8,295 bases of DNA, taken from assembly GCA_007125415.1 (NCBI GenBank), contig SLDH01000232.1, positions 1 to 8,295 of the forward strand, in the 5' to 3' direction. Source of the DNA: Roseovarius sp. Lineage in GTDB: Bacteria; Pseudomonadota; Alphaproteobacteria; Rhodobacterales; Rhodobacteraceae. The translations under genes were made by a program, and so were the position numbers. Below the pieces are notes generated by a model. The model did no database searches. It saw only the letters and a list, made by a program, of their open reading frames with translations, and was not told the origin of the DNA. Shown here in pieces: positions 1 to 6,208 of the stretch. The stretch's first letter is position 1. Every line of letters begins with the position of its first letter.

Positions 1-414
1 GGATTCATGGCCCTGGACGACAACCTGGAAGCGGATGGCGTGCTTTCACCGGTCGAGCGTCTGTTGGTCGGGTTGATCACGGCCCAGCATGTGAACTGTG
101 GCTATTGTCAGGCTGCCTTGTCGAAAGAGGCGCAGGAAGCCGGAGCGGAGTCCGATATCGTTTCCGCAATCCTGAGCAACACTCTCCCGGAGCATCGGCG
201 CGCCCGTGCGCTGATCCAGGTCTCGCAACGCATACTCGAGACCCATGGGCGGCTCCCGCATGCAGAGAGGGCGCATTTCAAGCGTCTGGGACTGGATGAT
301 GAGGCTTTGCTGGAAGTCATCGCGGTGATCGGGGCTTTCACCATCGCGACGCATGCCAGCAACCTGGTTCGCACACGGATCGACCCGGAGTACCGCACTG
401 GCGCTCAGGGCTGA
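1..414 (+). CDS. Carboxymuconolactone decarboxylase / AhpD-like family protein, 5'-truncated by window edge
   Basis: Alpha-helical CMD/AhpD-like protein, a family including alkylhydroperoxidase-type thiol proteins and carboxymuconolactone decarboxylases; the substrate cannot be told. Seen: an LSPVERLLVG segment followed by NCGYC, the usual family arrangement of a helix leading into a CxxC pair (C31 and C34, counting the ATG at 7 as residue 1). The position four residues after the second Cys, normally His in peroxidase-active members (CxxCxxxH), is Leu38, so classical AhpD-type proton relay looks incomplete. The frame is open to the first base and reads Gly-Phe before the ATG at 7, matching the family's usual N-terminal helix, so I think the true start lies outside the window. 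The stop (412-414) lies inside the 3' end of the convergent kinase gene (10-base overlap). Family assignment is fairly sure; function is unknown. Confidence 0.75.
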   Translation, partial: GFMALDDNLEADGVLSPVERLLVGLITAQHVNCGYCQAALSKEAQEAGAESDIVSAILSNTLPEHRRARALIQVSQRILETHGRLPHAERAHFKRLGLDDEALLEVIAVIGAFTIATHASNLVRTRIDPEYRTGAQG

Positions 415-1511
415 TCCGGTAAGGTGATCTCGAAAACGGTGCCGTTGACGCCTGTGTCCTGCACGGTCAGTGCGCCGCCATGACCCGCCGCCAGTTCGGA
501 TGCGATCATCAGGCCAAGACCGCTACCGCCGCCGGTGGTCGGCGGCTTTTCCGCCCCCAGCATTTCGACGATGCCAGAGGGCAGGCCCGGGCCATCATCG
601 GCCACCGTAACGCGCGTTGCACCGTCCAGCCGATACCCGGTGACGGTGATGGTTTGCGCCCCTGCATCGGTCGCATTGCGGACAAGGTTCAGCAAGATTC
701 GGTACACCTGATCGAAATCCGCATCGAGCAGGATGGCCGTCCGGGCGTCGTGAACGAGGCGCGGCCCGATACCGCCCGGTATGACGGCGGTTGCGATCAC
801 CTCGTCGATCACGTCAGTGAGCAAAAACCGGGTCCGATCAGGGCGCTGTTCCTCGGTTCGTCCCGCTCTCAGTGTCTGCTGACAGAGATCGAGTGCGCGC
901 TCCAGCGAGCGTGACATGACATCCGCCCCTGATTGCACCTTGGGGTCTTCATGACCCTGCAAGCGGTCCGAGAGCAATTGCGCTGTGGCCAATGCGTTGC
1001 GCAGATCATGCACGAGCTTGCGCACCGATTGTCCCACTTCGGCCAGTTGCTCGCCGCGCAGATCGCGGATGATTGCCAAAAAGCGCCGCCCGTCTGCCGG
1101 ATCGATGGCCGTACATCGTATTTCGGCGGGTATGAGGTCCCCTTCGCATGTGCGGCACGAAAGATCATCGCGCATCCATGCGCCCTTGCGGTCAACTTCC
1201 GAGAAGAATTCCCGCAGGCGCCCGGCCTCGTGAGGATGAATATCCGCTGCCGTCATGCCGATCAGCGTGTCCTGTGGATATCCAAGCAGCCTGGATGCTG
1301 CCTGATTGGCAGCGCAGATGCGGCCATCTTGCGGATCGAGAACAACGGCCGGATCCTGCATGCCGTCGAAGAGTTCCGCAAAGCTGTTGTCATCGGGCAG
1401 AGTTGCAAGCTTCTTGGTCAATGACCCATCCCAACCGGTGTTGCGCGGCTCGAGCCTTACATATCGCCGCTTGCCACACAACCGGCACAGCCATGTGTCA
1501 CCCCAGCCCAT
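405..1511 (-). CDS. PAS-domain sensor histidine kinase (start uncertain, possibly extended N-terminally)
   Basis: Predicted cytoplasmic sensor kinase of two-component type; no membrane segment is visible and no response regulator gene is in the window. From the ATG at 1511 (368 aa): CRLC at residues 9-12, a PAS domain at about 42-152 (VVLDPQDGRICAANQAA, then LLGYP), a HisKA dimerisation helix with HDLRN (phosphoacceptor His168), an N-box LVRNATDAG (about 276-284), G1 box DDGPGLP (305-311) and G2 box GGGSGLGL (327-334). All catalytic boxes are intact. The open frame continues upstream to 1844 but would cross the tRNA gene, so that start is rejected. I chose the first ATG clear of the tRNA; a weak GGAA lies seven bases before it. 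Just upstream the frame still encodes CRGC plus another Cys, and G/C-rich third positions continue for some 20 codons, so a non-ATG start (for example TTG at 1655, 416 aa) may be real. The gene diverges from the tRNA-Leu. Confidence 0.85.
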   Translation of the reverse strand: MGWGDTWLCRLCGKRRYVRLEPRNTGWDGSLTKKLATLPDDNSFAELFDGMQDPAVVLDPQDGRICAANQAASRLLGYPQDTLIGMTAADIHPHEAGRLREFFSEVDRKGAWMRDDLSCRTCEGDLIPAEIRCTAIDPADGRRFLAIIRDLRGEQLAEVGQSVRKLVHDLRNALATAQLLSDRLQGHEDPKVQSGADVMSRSLERALDLCQQTLRAGRTEEQRPDRTRFLLTDVIDEVIATAVIPGGIGPRLVHDARTAILLDADFDQVYRILLNLVRNATDAGAQTITVTGYRLDGATRVTVADDGPGLPSGIVEMLGAEKPPTTGGGSGLGLMIASELAAGHGGALTVQDTGVNGTVFEITLPDQP

Positions 1512-1684
1512 TTCACTGTTCCAAAAATACTCGCATCCTGCCTCAGAACACCCGCGACACGGTGAGCCTGTTGCGGGGGTGTCGCGCAGAACCGGCGGGA
1601 TTTTCTCGTCGAAGGCGTTGTTTCCGCGGGTCCATGGGGGTAGGCAATGGCACAAGCAGCGCAGAGGGCGCTGGCCCTCCCTCC

Positions 1685-1770
1685 GCGGGCGTGGTGGAAT
1701 GGTAGACACATGGCACTTAAAATGCCTGGGCCGGAAGGCCGTGCCGGTTCGACTCCGGCCGCCCGCACCA
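1685..1770 (+). tRNA. tRNA-Leu (anticodon UAA)
   Basis: An 86-base tRNA with 3' CCA encoded. The acceptor stem GCGGGCG (1685-1691) pairs perfectly with CGCCCGC (1760-1766), followed by A and CCA. The T arm is GCCGG-TTCGACT-CCGGC. The anticodon loop CTTAAAA (1716-1722) gives anticodon TAA at 1718-1720, so it decodes UUA and UUG. A long GC-rich variable arm (about 1727-1741) is typical of class II leucine tRNAs. The outermost anticodon-stem pair is a T-T mismatch; the other four pair. UUA is rare in GC-rich genomes, but this tRNA is still required. It stands between the divergent kinase gene and the rplB leader. I see no convincing promoter and no T-rich terminator directly after it; the hairpin at 1877-1896 could serve. 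Confidence 0.97.
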
Positions 1771-1813
1771 GTCAGACGTCGATGCAGACTGCACCATACA
1801 TCCTGTCCCGAAG

Positions 1814-1825
1814 GCCTGCGCAGGC
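1814..1825. promoter_or_regulatory. Perfect 12-base palindrome upstream of rplB promoter
   Basis: GCCTGCGCAGGC reads the same on both strands. It ends nine bases before the -35-like TTGACG at 1835, a position where an activator or repressor might bind. As RNA it would only make a 4-bp stem, so a DNA operator or coincidence are the likelier readings. No regulator can be named. Confidence 0.25.
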
Positions 1826-1834
1826 GACAAAGGC

Positions 1835-1863
1835 TTGACGGCACCCCGGCGCTCCCCTATCAG
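1835..1863 (+). promoter_or_regulatory. Candidate sigma70 promoter for rplB-rplP
   Basis: TTGACG (1835-1840, 5/6 to consensus) and TATCAG (1858-1863, 4/6) are separated by exactly 17 bases. Transcription would start near 1870, giving a leader of about 150 nt ahead of rplB. This would make rplB the first gene of its own transcript instead of an internal S10-operon gene, as expected if unrelated genes lie between rplW and rplB. Read from sequence only. Confidence 0.5.
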
Positions 1864-1876
1864 GCCCCAACAGCTG

Positions 1877-1896
1877 GCCCCGGATTCGTCCGGGGC
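1877..1896 (+). promoter_or_regulatory. UUCG-loop hairpin at 5' end of rplB leader (or terminator of tRNA-Leu)
   Basis: An 8-bp perfect stem, GCCCCGGA / TCCGGGGC, closes a TTCG loop and is followed by TCTGTATTT. For transcripts coming from the tRNA it could be an intrinsic terminator with a mediocre T tract. For a transcript starting near 1870 it sits at the extreme 5' end, where it cannot terminate but could protect the RNA. GCTGGCC at 1873-1879 can instead pair with GGCCAGC at 1914-1920, which would disrupt this stem. Confidence 0.45.
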
Positions 1897-1977
1897 TCTG
1901 TATTTGGTCGTTTGGCCAGCAAGAACCGGGCACCCAAGGGGGCCTTCATCCTGCCTCGTGAAGGGGCGATAACATAG

Positions 1978-1991
1978 GCGGGGCAACCCGC
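1978..1991 (+). promoter_or_regulatory. GCAA-tetraloop hairpin before rplB ribosome binding site
   Basis: GCGGG-GCAA-CCCGC is a 5-bp GC-only stem with a GNRA-type loop, ending 13 bases before the rplB Shine-Dalgarno GGAAGA (2005-2010). It follows another possible stem, CCTTCA (1943-1948) with TGAAGG (1959-1964). Leader structures this close to a ribosomal-protein start can take part in autogenous control. That role is inference. Confidence 0.35.
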
Positions 1992-2018
1992 TGTCCAAGC
2001 TAACGGAAGACAGAAAGC

Positions 2019-2861
2019 ATGGCACTCAAGTCGTATAAACCAACGACGCCGGGCCAGCGCGGGCTGGTGCTGATCGACCGTTCGGAGCTGTACAAGGGAC
2101 GTCCCGTCAAATCTCTCACCGAGGGTCTGACGAAATCGGGCGGTCGTAACAACACCGGGCGGATCACCTCGCGCAGACGCGGGGGCGGGGCGAAACGCCT
2201 CTACCGGATCGTCGATTTCCGGCGCAACAAATTCGACGTTCCGGCGATTGTCGAGCGTATTGAATATGACCCGAACCGCACCGCCTTCATCGCGCTGATC
2301 CGCTATGATGATGACGAGCGAGCCTATATTCTCGCACCACAACGCCTTGGCGTGGGTGACCGGGTAATCGCTGGCAACAAGGTGGATATCAAACCCGGTA
2401 ATGCGATGCCCTTTGCCGGCATGCCCATCGGCACGATCGTCCACAATATCGAGATGAAACCCGGCAAGGGCGGGCAGATCGCCCGTGCGGCGGGCACCTA
2501 TGCGCAATTCATCGGACGCGATGGTGGCTATGCCCAGATTCGCCTCAGCAGTGGCGAGCTGCGCCTCGTGCGGCAGGAATGCATGGCCACAGTGGGCGCA
2601 GTGTCGAACCCTGACAACAGCAACCAGAATTTCGGCAAGGCCGGGCGCTCGCGCCATCAGGGCAAGCGTCCGTCGGTCCGCGGTGTGGTGATGAACCCGA
2701 TCGATCACCCCCATGGCGGTGGCGAGGGGCGCACATCGGGTGGTCGTCATCCGGTCACGCCTTGGGGCAAGCCCACCAAGGGTGCACGCACCCGTAACAA
2801 GAACAAAGCGTCGCAGAAGCTGATCCTCCGCTCGCGTCACGCCAAGAAGAAGGGACGTTAA
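2019..2861 (+). CDS. rplB: 50S ribosomal protein L2 (uL2)
   Basis: Primary 23S rRNA-binding protein near the peptidyl-transferase centre, needed for subunit association and peptide-bond formation. The 280-aa protein matches the usual bacterial length (about 273-280). The N-terminal half shows the [11 protein letters not shown] and RRRGGGAKR stretches (about 40-60), and the C-terminal half carries the signature [13 protein letters not shown] with HPHGGGEG at 230-237, followed by [10 protein letters not shown]. The highly conserved His of this loop (E. coli His229) is present. The ATG at 2019 is preceded by GGAAGA eight bases upstream. It is first in a tight run rplB-rpsS-rplV-rpsC-rplP. Instead of rplW directly upstream there is a 248-base leader and a tRNA gene, so it probably has its own promoter (1835-1863). 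No truncation or unusual residue was noticed. Confidence 0.99.
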   Translation: MALKSYKPTTPGQRGLVLIDRSELYKGRPVKSLTEGLTKSGGRNNTGRITSRRRGGGAKRLYRIVDFRRNKFDVPAIVERIEYDPNRTAFIALIRYDDDERAYILAPQRLGVGDRVIAGNKVDIKPGNAMPFAGMPIGTIVHNIEMKPGKGGQIARAAGTYAQFIGRDGGYAQIRLSSGELRLVRQECMATVGAVSNPDNSNQNFGKAGRSRHQGKRPSVRGVVMNPIDHPHGGGEGRTSGGRHPVTPWGKPTKGARTRNKNKASQKLILRSRHAKKKGR

Positions 2862-2864
2862 GAT

Positions 2865-3143
2865 ATGTCTCGATCCGTCTGGAAGGGCCCCTTTGTCGAC
2901 GCTTACGTGCTCAAGAAAGCCGAAGCATCGCGCGAATCGGGTCGCAATGAAGTCATCAAGATATGGTCGCGGCGCTCGACGATCCTGCCCCAGTTCGTCG
3001 GGCTGACCTTCGGCGTCTACAACGGCCACAAGCACATTCCGGTCAACGTGTCGGAAGACATGATCGGTCAGAAATTCGGCGAATACGCACCGACCCGAAC
3101 CTATTACGGTCACGCAGCCGACAAAAAAGCGAAGCGGAAATAA
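2865..3143 (+). CDS. rpsS: 30S ribosomal protein S19 (uS19)
   Basis: Small-subunit head protein that binds 16S rRNA with S13 near the A-site finger contact. The 92 aa are the standard length, with the family opening [12 protein letters not shown], the central [14 protein letters not shown] and [10 protein letters not shown] segments, and the C-terminal [13 protein letters not shown]. The ATG lies three bases after the rplB stop; the AAGGGA at 2850-2855, inside the rplB end, can serve as ribosome binding site. Translation is thus likely coupled to rplB. The basic tail KKAKRK is normal. Nothing odd seen. Confidence 0.99.
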   Translation: MSRSVWKGPFVDAYVLKKAEASRESGRNEVIKIWSRRSTILPQFVGLTFGVYNGHKHIPVNVSEDMIGQKFGEYAPTRTYYGHAADKKAKRK

Positions 3144-3146
3144 GTC

Positions 3147-3527
3147 ATGGGCAAGGAAAAAAACCCCCGCCGCGTGGCCGATAACGAAGCGATGGCGAAA
3201 CTGCGCATGCTTCGGACCAGCCCGCAGAAACTCAACCTCGTGGCCGCCATGATCCGCGGCAAGAAGGTGGACAAGGCGCTCAACGATCTGACCTTCTCCA
3301 ACAAGCGGATTGCTCAGGACGTGAAGAAATGTCTTCAGTCGGCCATCGCGAACGCCGAAAACAATCACAACCTCGACGTGGACGAGCTGATCGTGGCGGA
3401 AGCCTGGGTCGGCAAGAACCTCGTGATGAAACGCGGACGCCCACGCGCCCGAGGCCGGTTCGGCCCGATCAAGAAGCCTTTTTCCGAGCTGACGATCAAG
3501 GTCCGTGAAGTAGAGGAGCAAGCCTGA
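3147..3527 (+). CDS. rplV: 50S ribosomal protein L22 (uL22)
   Basis: Binds all domains of 23S rRNA and lines the exit tunnel with its extended beta-hairpin. The protein is 126 aa, longer than the 110-aa E. coli form because of an N-terminal extension ([17 protein letters not shown]) of the kind common in alphaproteobacteria. The body shows [17 protein letters not shown], the [14 protein letters not shown] segment and the tunnel hairpin [17 protein letters not shown] (about 101-117). The start follows the rpsS stop by three bases, and the stop TGA shares its A with the rpsC ATG (TGATG), implying translational coupling. The hairpin is where macrolide-resistance changes occur in other species; no anomaly seen here. 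Confidence 0.99.
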   Translation: MGKEKNPRRVADNEAMAKLRMLRTSPQKLNLVAAMIRGKKVDKALNDLTFSNKRIAQDVKKCLQSAIANAENNHNLDVDELIVAEAWVGKNLVMKRGRPRARGRFGPIKKPFSELTIKVREVEEQA

Positions 3528-4234
3528 TGGGTAACAAGGTAAATCCGATTGGCATGCGCCTTCAGGTCAACCGCACCTGGGACAGCCGCTGGTATGCCGA
3601 CACCAAGGACTACGGTGATCTGCTGCTGGAAGACCTCGCCATTCGCGAGTTCATCCGCAAGGAATGCAAGCAGGCCGGTGTGAGCCGGGTGATCATCGAG
3701 CGTCCACACAAGAAATGCCGCGTGACCATTCATACGGCGCGGCCCGGTGTGATCATCGGCAAGAAGGGCGCCGATATCGAAACCCTGCGCAAGAAGCTCT
3801 CGGCGATGACGGCGTCCGAGTTGCATCTCAACATCGTGGAGGTGCGCAAGCCCGAGCTTGACGCAGCTCTGGTCGGTGAGAGCATCGCCCAGCAGCTCGA
3901 GCGCCGGGTGAGTTTCCGCCGTGCGATGAAACGCGCCGTGCAGAACGCCATGCGCATGGGCGCGCTCGGCATCCGTGTGAATGTGGCCGGTCGTCTCGGT
4001 GGCGCCGAGATCGCCCGGACGGAATGGTATCGCGAAGGCCGGGTGCCGCTGCATACGCTGCGCTCGGATATCGACTATGCCAATGTCGAGGCCGAAACGC
4101 CCTACGGCGTCATCGGGATCAAGGTCTGGATCTTCAAAGGCGAGATCCTCGAGCATGATCCGAGTGCCCGCGATCGCAAAGCCCAGGAACTTCAAGATGG
4201 TCCCGCGCCCCGTGGCGCCGGCGGCCGCCGCTGA
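3527..4234 (+). CDS. rpsC: 30S ribosomal protein S3 (uS3)
   Basis: Part of the mRNA entry channel on the 30S head, with S4 and S5 contributing to the ribosomal helicase. The 235 aa include the N-terminal [12 protein letters not shown] signature, a KH domain with the GxxG loop GKKG at 78-81 ([15 protein letters not shown]), and the C-terminal S3 domain with [14 protein letters not shown] and [17 protein letters not shown]. The tail [11 protein letters not shown] is basic and flexible, as usual. The ATG overlaps the rplV stop by one base; GAGGAG at 3513-3518 gives an eight-base spacing. The order and overlap fit the standard S10 operon. Confidence 0.99.
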   Translation: MGNKVNPIGMRLQVNRTWDSRWYADTKDYGDLLLEDLAIREFIRKECKQAGVSRVIIERPHKKCRVTIHTARPGVIIGKKGADIETLRKKLSAMTASELHLNIVEVRKPELDAALVGESIAQQLERRVSFRRAMKRAVQNAMRMGALGIRVNVAGRLGGAEIARTEWYREGRVPLHTLRSDIDYANVEAETPYGVIGIKVWIFKGEILEHDPSARDRKAQELQDGPAPRGAGGRR

Positions 4235-4246
4235 GGAGGATAGGAT

Positions 4247-4660
4247 ATGCTTCAACCAAAGCGCACGAAGTTCCGCAAGCAGTTCAAGGGCCGGATCAAG
4301 GGCGAGGCCAAGGGCGGCTCGGATCTCAATTTCGGCTCCTACGGGCTGAAAGCGACCGAACCCGAGCGCGTGACCGCGCGCCAGATCGAAGCGGCCCGCC
4401 GCGCCATGACACGCCACATGAAGCGTCAGGGCCGTGTCTGGATCCGGATATTTCCGGATGTGCCGGTGTCGGCCAAGCCGATCGAGGTTCGGATGGGCAA
4501 GGGCAAGGGGTCGGTCGATCGCTGGACCTGCAAGGTCAAGCCTGGCCGGGTAATGTTCGAAATCGACGGTGTAGGCGAGGAGATCGCCCGCGAGGCGCTC
4601 CGCCTTGCCGCGATGAAACTGCCGATCAAGACCCGCGTCGTGGTGCGGGAAGACTGGTAA
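4247..4660 (+). CDS. rplP: 50S ribosomal protein L16 (uL16)
   Basis: Late-assembling protein that shapes the A site and peptidyl-transferase region. The 137 aa show [11 protein letters not shown], the LTARQ-like segment [24 protein letters not shown], and the conserved loop [13 protein letters not shown] with Arg82. By comparison with the remembered E. coli sequence, Arg82 matches Arg81, the residue hydroxylated there by the 2OG oxygenase RoxA (YcfD). A very good Shine-Dalgarno, AGGAGGA (4234-4240), lies six bases before the ATG and overlaps the rpsC stop. It is the last gene of this block: an intrinsic terminator follows at 4697, whereas rpmC normally comes next. An oxygenase gene lies about 0.9 kb downstream (see findings). 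Confidence 0.99.
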   Translation: MLQPKRTKFRKQFKGRIKGEAKGGSDLNFGSYGLKATEPERVTARQIEAARRAMTRHMKRQGRVWIRIFPDVPVSAKPIEVRMGKGKGSVDRWTCKVKPGRVMFEIDGVGEEIAREALRLAAMKLPIKTRVVVREDW

Positions 4661-4696
4661 GCACCCACCCAAACAGCGAGCGGCCCCGCCGCGTTT

Positions 4697-4729
4697 AGCC
4701 CTCGGTCAGGAACCTGGCCGGGGGCTTTT
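4697..4729 (+). terminator. Rho-independent terminator after rplP
   Basis: AGCCCTCGGTCAG pairs with CTGGCCGGGGGCT (4714-4726; two G-T pairs) around a short GAAC loop, and the stem is followed directly by TTTT. A 13-bp stem with a T run on the + strand ends the rplB-rplP transcript. On the - strand no T run follows the stem, so it does not look bidirectional for the opposing gene ending at 4734. Confidence 0.85.
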
Positions 4730-4733
4730 CATG

Positions 4734-5444
4734 CTATCCATCCAGAATGCGCCGTACCTCACTTGAATAGCGCTCATAGCTGATCACCGCCTTGTTTCCG
4801 GCATAGCCATGATAATAGCTGCGCCCAGAGGCGGTGGGCAGGCCCGCCCAGATCCGCGCAAGATTGTGCATGAAGGCTTCCGCGCCGATCTCTCCCGCCT
4901 GCACCTTCAGAAATCCTGCATCGCCCAGCAGCAGATCAGCGAGCCTGTCCTGTACTGCCGGGCTGAACCGGGTGCTGGCGGGGATGCCCAGCCGCTTGGC
5001 GGAATGACGCAAGGTGGGGGGGATGAACTGATATCGCCCGATGGCGTGTGGCTGGCCCGGCGTGGCGTCGATCCAGTCATAGATCTCGGCCAGTGTCATC
5101 TGTGTCGGCGGTTTGGGTGGTCTGATGCGCGCGCCGTGCTGCACCGCATCATAGCCCATCGGCCCGGCTTCGGCACTCGCGATAAGGTCGCGCAACCGCG
5201 CGGCCTGCGACCCGCCTCCCCGCAGGGGCGCCTCGAAGCGAGCGGGCAGGGCGGCGAAGAGCCCGCCATCGGCGGTGCCGACGAAGAGGCTGGCGGACAT
5301 GCTGCGCGGCTGCGCACCCTGATCGGTGCTGAAGAGCGGTTGCCGGGCCGAAAAGAGCCCTGCTGCCGGTTCGGCCGCAAGGCCGGGTGTGCCGACGCAT
5401 GCCATCGCAAATATCAGCCATACTGCGTGGATGTCGCGCCTCAA
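4734..5444 (-). CDS. Secreted lysozyme-like (muramidase/transglycosylase fold) protein, TTG start
   Basis: Predicted exported peptidoglycan-acting enzyme; exact activity unproven. The 236 aa begin with a signal peptide (MRR, a hydrophobic stretch about 8-18, then PGLA/AEP, cleavage near 23-24). A low-complexity linker to about 80 follows, then a lysozyme-like domain: LRDLIASAEAG with Glu92 as the likely catalytic acid, MTLAEIYDWI, GRYQFIPPTL (136-145), VQDRLADLLL and GRSYYHGYAGNKA (207-219). These match the order of motifs in phage-type and GH104-like lysozymes. The TTG start is supported by the strong Shine-Dalgarno GGAAGGGGG (- strand, 5459-5451) six bases upstream; the next Met (14) would destroy the signal peptide. 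It faces rplP tail to tail and diverges from the oxygenase. Its stop lies just past the rplP terminator. Confidence 0.75.
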   Translation of the reverse strand: MRRDIHAVWLIFAMACVGTPGLAAEPAAGLFSARQPLFSTDQGAQPRSMSASLFVGTADGGLFAALPARFEAPLRGGGSQAARLRDLIASAEAGPMGYDAVQHGARIRPPKPPTQMTLAEIYDWIDATPGQPHAIGRYQFIPPTLRHSAKRLGIPASTRFSPAVQDRLADLLLGDAGFLKVQAGEIGAEAFMHNLARIWAGLPTASGRSYYHGYAGNKAVISYERYSSEVRRILDG

Positions 5445-5481
5445 GCCGAGCCCCCTTCCGGTGTCATTCGGGGCCTTATCA

Positions 5482-5502
5482 CGGAAAACTCTGAAAATTC
5501 CG
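5482..5502. promoter_or_regulatory. Dyad in divergent lysozyme/oxygenase intergenic region
   Basis: CGGAA (5482-5486) and TTCCG (5498-5502) form an inverted repeat with an 11-base AT-rich centre that itself contains GAAAA twice. It lies in the 143-base divergent region, 38 bases upstream of the lysozyme TTG, in a position fit for a shared operator. Nothing identifies a regulator. Confidence 0.2.
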
Positions 5503-5587
5503 TTTCGCGCGCCGAGCAGCCGGTGCTGAGGTGCCGCGTGGCGCCCCGATGCTCGTCAACGCGCCACGGCTGCGCTAAACCCTTGTC

Positions 5588-6208
5588 ATGGCCTTGATCG
5601 ATTCTCTTTTCGTCACTCGTCTCTACCGCGCGCATCTGTCGGAGCACGGCCCCGCGATCAATGCGTCCGAGCTTGAGGCGTCGTGCTATTCCATCGCGGG
5701 GGATGACGCGGCGGGGCAGGCATGGTGCGCGCGTGAGGGCTACCCGGGCTACACCTCCTATGCGTCGTTGACCGATCTGCCCTGGCGCTTTCCGATCTTT
5801 GCGGAACTGGTCAGGGCGCTCGATGCGCATGTGGCCGATTTTGCCCGGGATCTGCAGTTCGATCTTGGGGAAAAACCGCTGCTGCTCGAGGATATCTGGA
5901 TCAACATTCTGCCAGAGGGCGGCATGCATTCCAGCCACATTCACCCCCATGCGGTCATATCGGGCACCACTTACGTCTCCATGCCCGAGGGTGCGAGCGC
6001 GCTCAAGCTGGAAGACCCTCGTTCGGCGCGGATGATGGCGGCGCCGCCCCGCCTAAGGGATGCCCCGCGCGAGATGCGCAGCTTTGTCTATATCGCCCCG
6101 CATGTGGGCGAGGTGCTTTTGTGGGAAAGCTGGTTGCGCCATGAAGTGCCGATGAACATGAGCGAGGAAGACCGCATCAGCGTCAGTTTCAACTACCGCT
6201 GGGGCTGA
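5588..6208 (+). CDS. Putative 2OG-Fe(II) oxygenase, TIGR02466 family
   Basis: A double-stranded beta-helix protein of the TIGR02466 / 2OG-FeII_Oxy_5 group; members are predicted Fe(II)- and 2-oxoglutarate-dependent hydroxylases, but substrates are unknown to me. The 206 aa match the family length. Seen: DIWINILPEGG, then HSSHIHPH (114-121) and ISGTTYVSMPEG, KLEDPR (140-145), and GEVLLWESWLRHEVPMN with His185, followed by RISVSFNYRW, where Arg196 is the likely 2OG-binding residue. Likely iron ligands are a His of the HIHPH cluster (119 or 121) and His185. No signal peptide, so cytoplasmic. An in-frame TAA nine bases upstream fixes ATG 5588 as the first start; no Shine-Dalgarno precedes it. TCGTCA-N17-TAAACC would start transcription near the ATG, so a leaderless mRNA is possible. 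It stands between rplP and rpmC; a ribosomal target is a speculation treated in findings. Confidence 0.8.
   Translation: MALIDSLFVTRLYRAHLSEHGPAINASELEASCYSIAGDDAAGQAWCAREGYPGYTSYASLTDLPWRFPIFAELVRALDAHVADFARDLQFDLGEKPLLLEDIWINILPEGGMHSSHIHPHAVISGTTYVSMPEGASALKLEDPRSARMMAAPPRLRDAPREMRSFVYIAPHVGEVLLWESWLRHEVPMNMSEEDRISVSFNYRWG

Noticed and set aside
1685..1770. tRNA-Leu as an integration (att) site for a mobile element
   Set aside because: No integrase, no repeat of the tRNA 3' end elsewhere in the window and no phage-like cargo next to it.
1512..1844. N-terminal extension of the histidine kinase to 1844
   Set aside because: It would be read through the antisense of the whole tRNA-Leu gene; a start after the tRNA is required, though an intermediate non-ATG start stays possible.
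1860..3521. 553-codon open frame on the - strand across rplB, rpsS and rplV
   Set aside because: It is antisense to three certain ribosomal genes and has no recognisable domain; long antisense frames are a by-product of GC-rich codon use.
3365..4672. 435-codon open frame on the - strand across rplV, rpsC and rplP
   Set aside because: Same reason: a full shadow of rpsC and rplP with low-complexity Ala/Leu/His/Asp-rich translation.
4809..5597. 262-codon + strand open frame opposite the lysozyme-like gene
   Set aside because: The opposite strand has a signal peptide, lysozyme motifs and a strong ribosome binding site; this translation has none.
5441..5950. 169-codon - strand open frame opposite the oxygenase
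   Set aside because: Shadow of the motif-bearing oxygenase gene; no family features.
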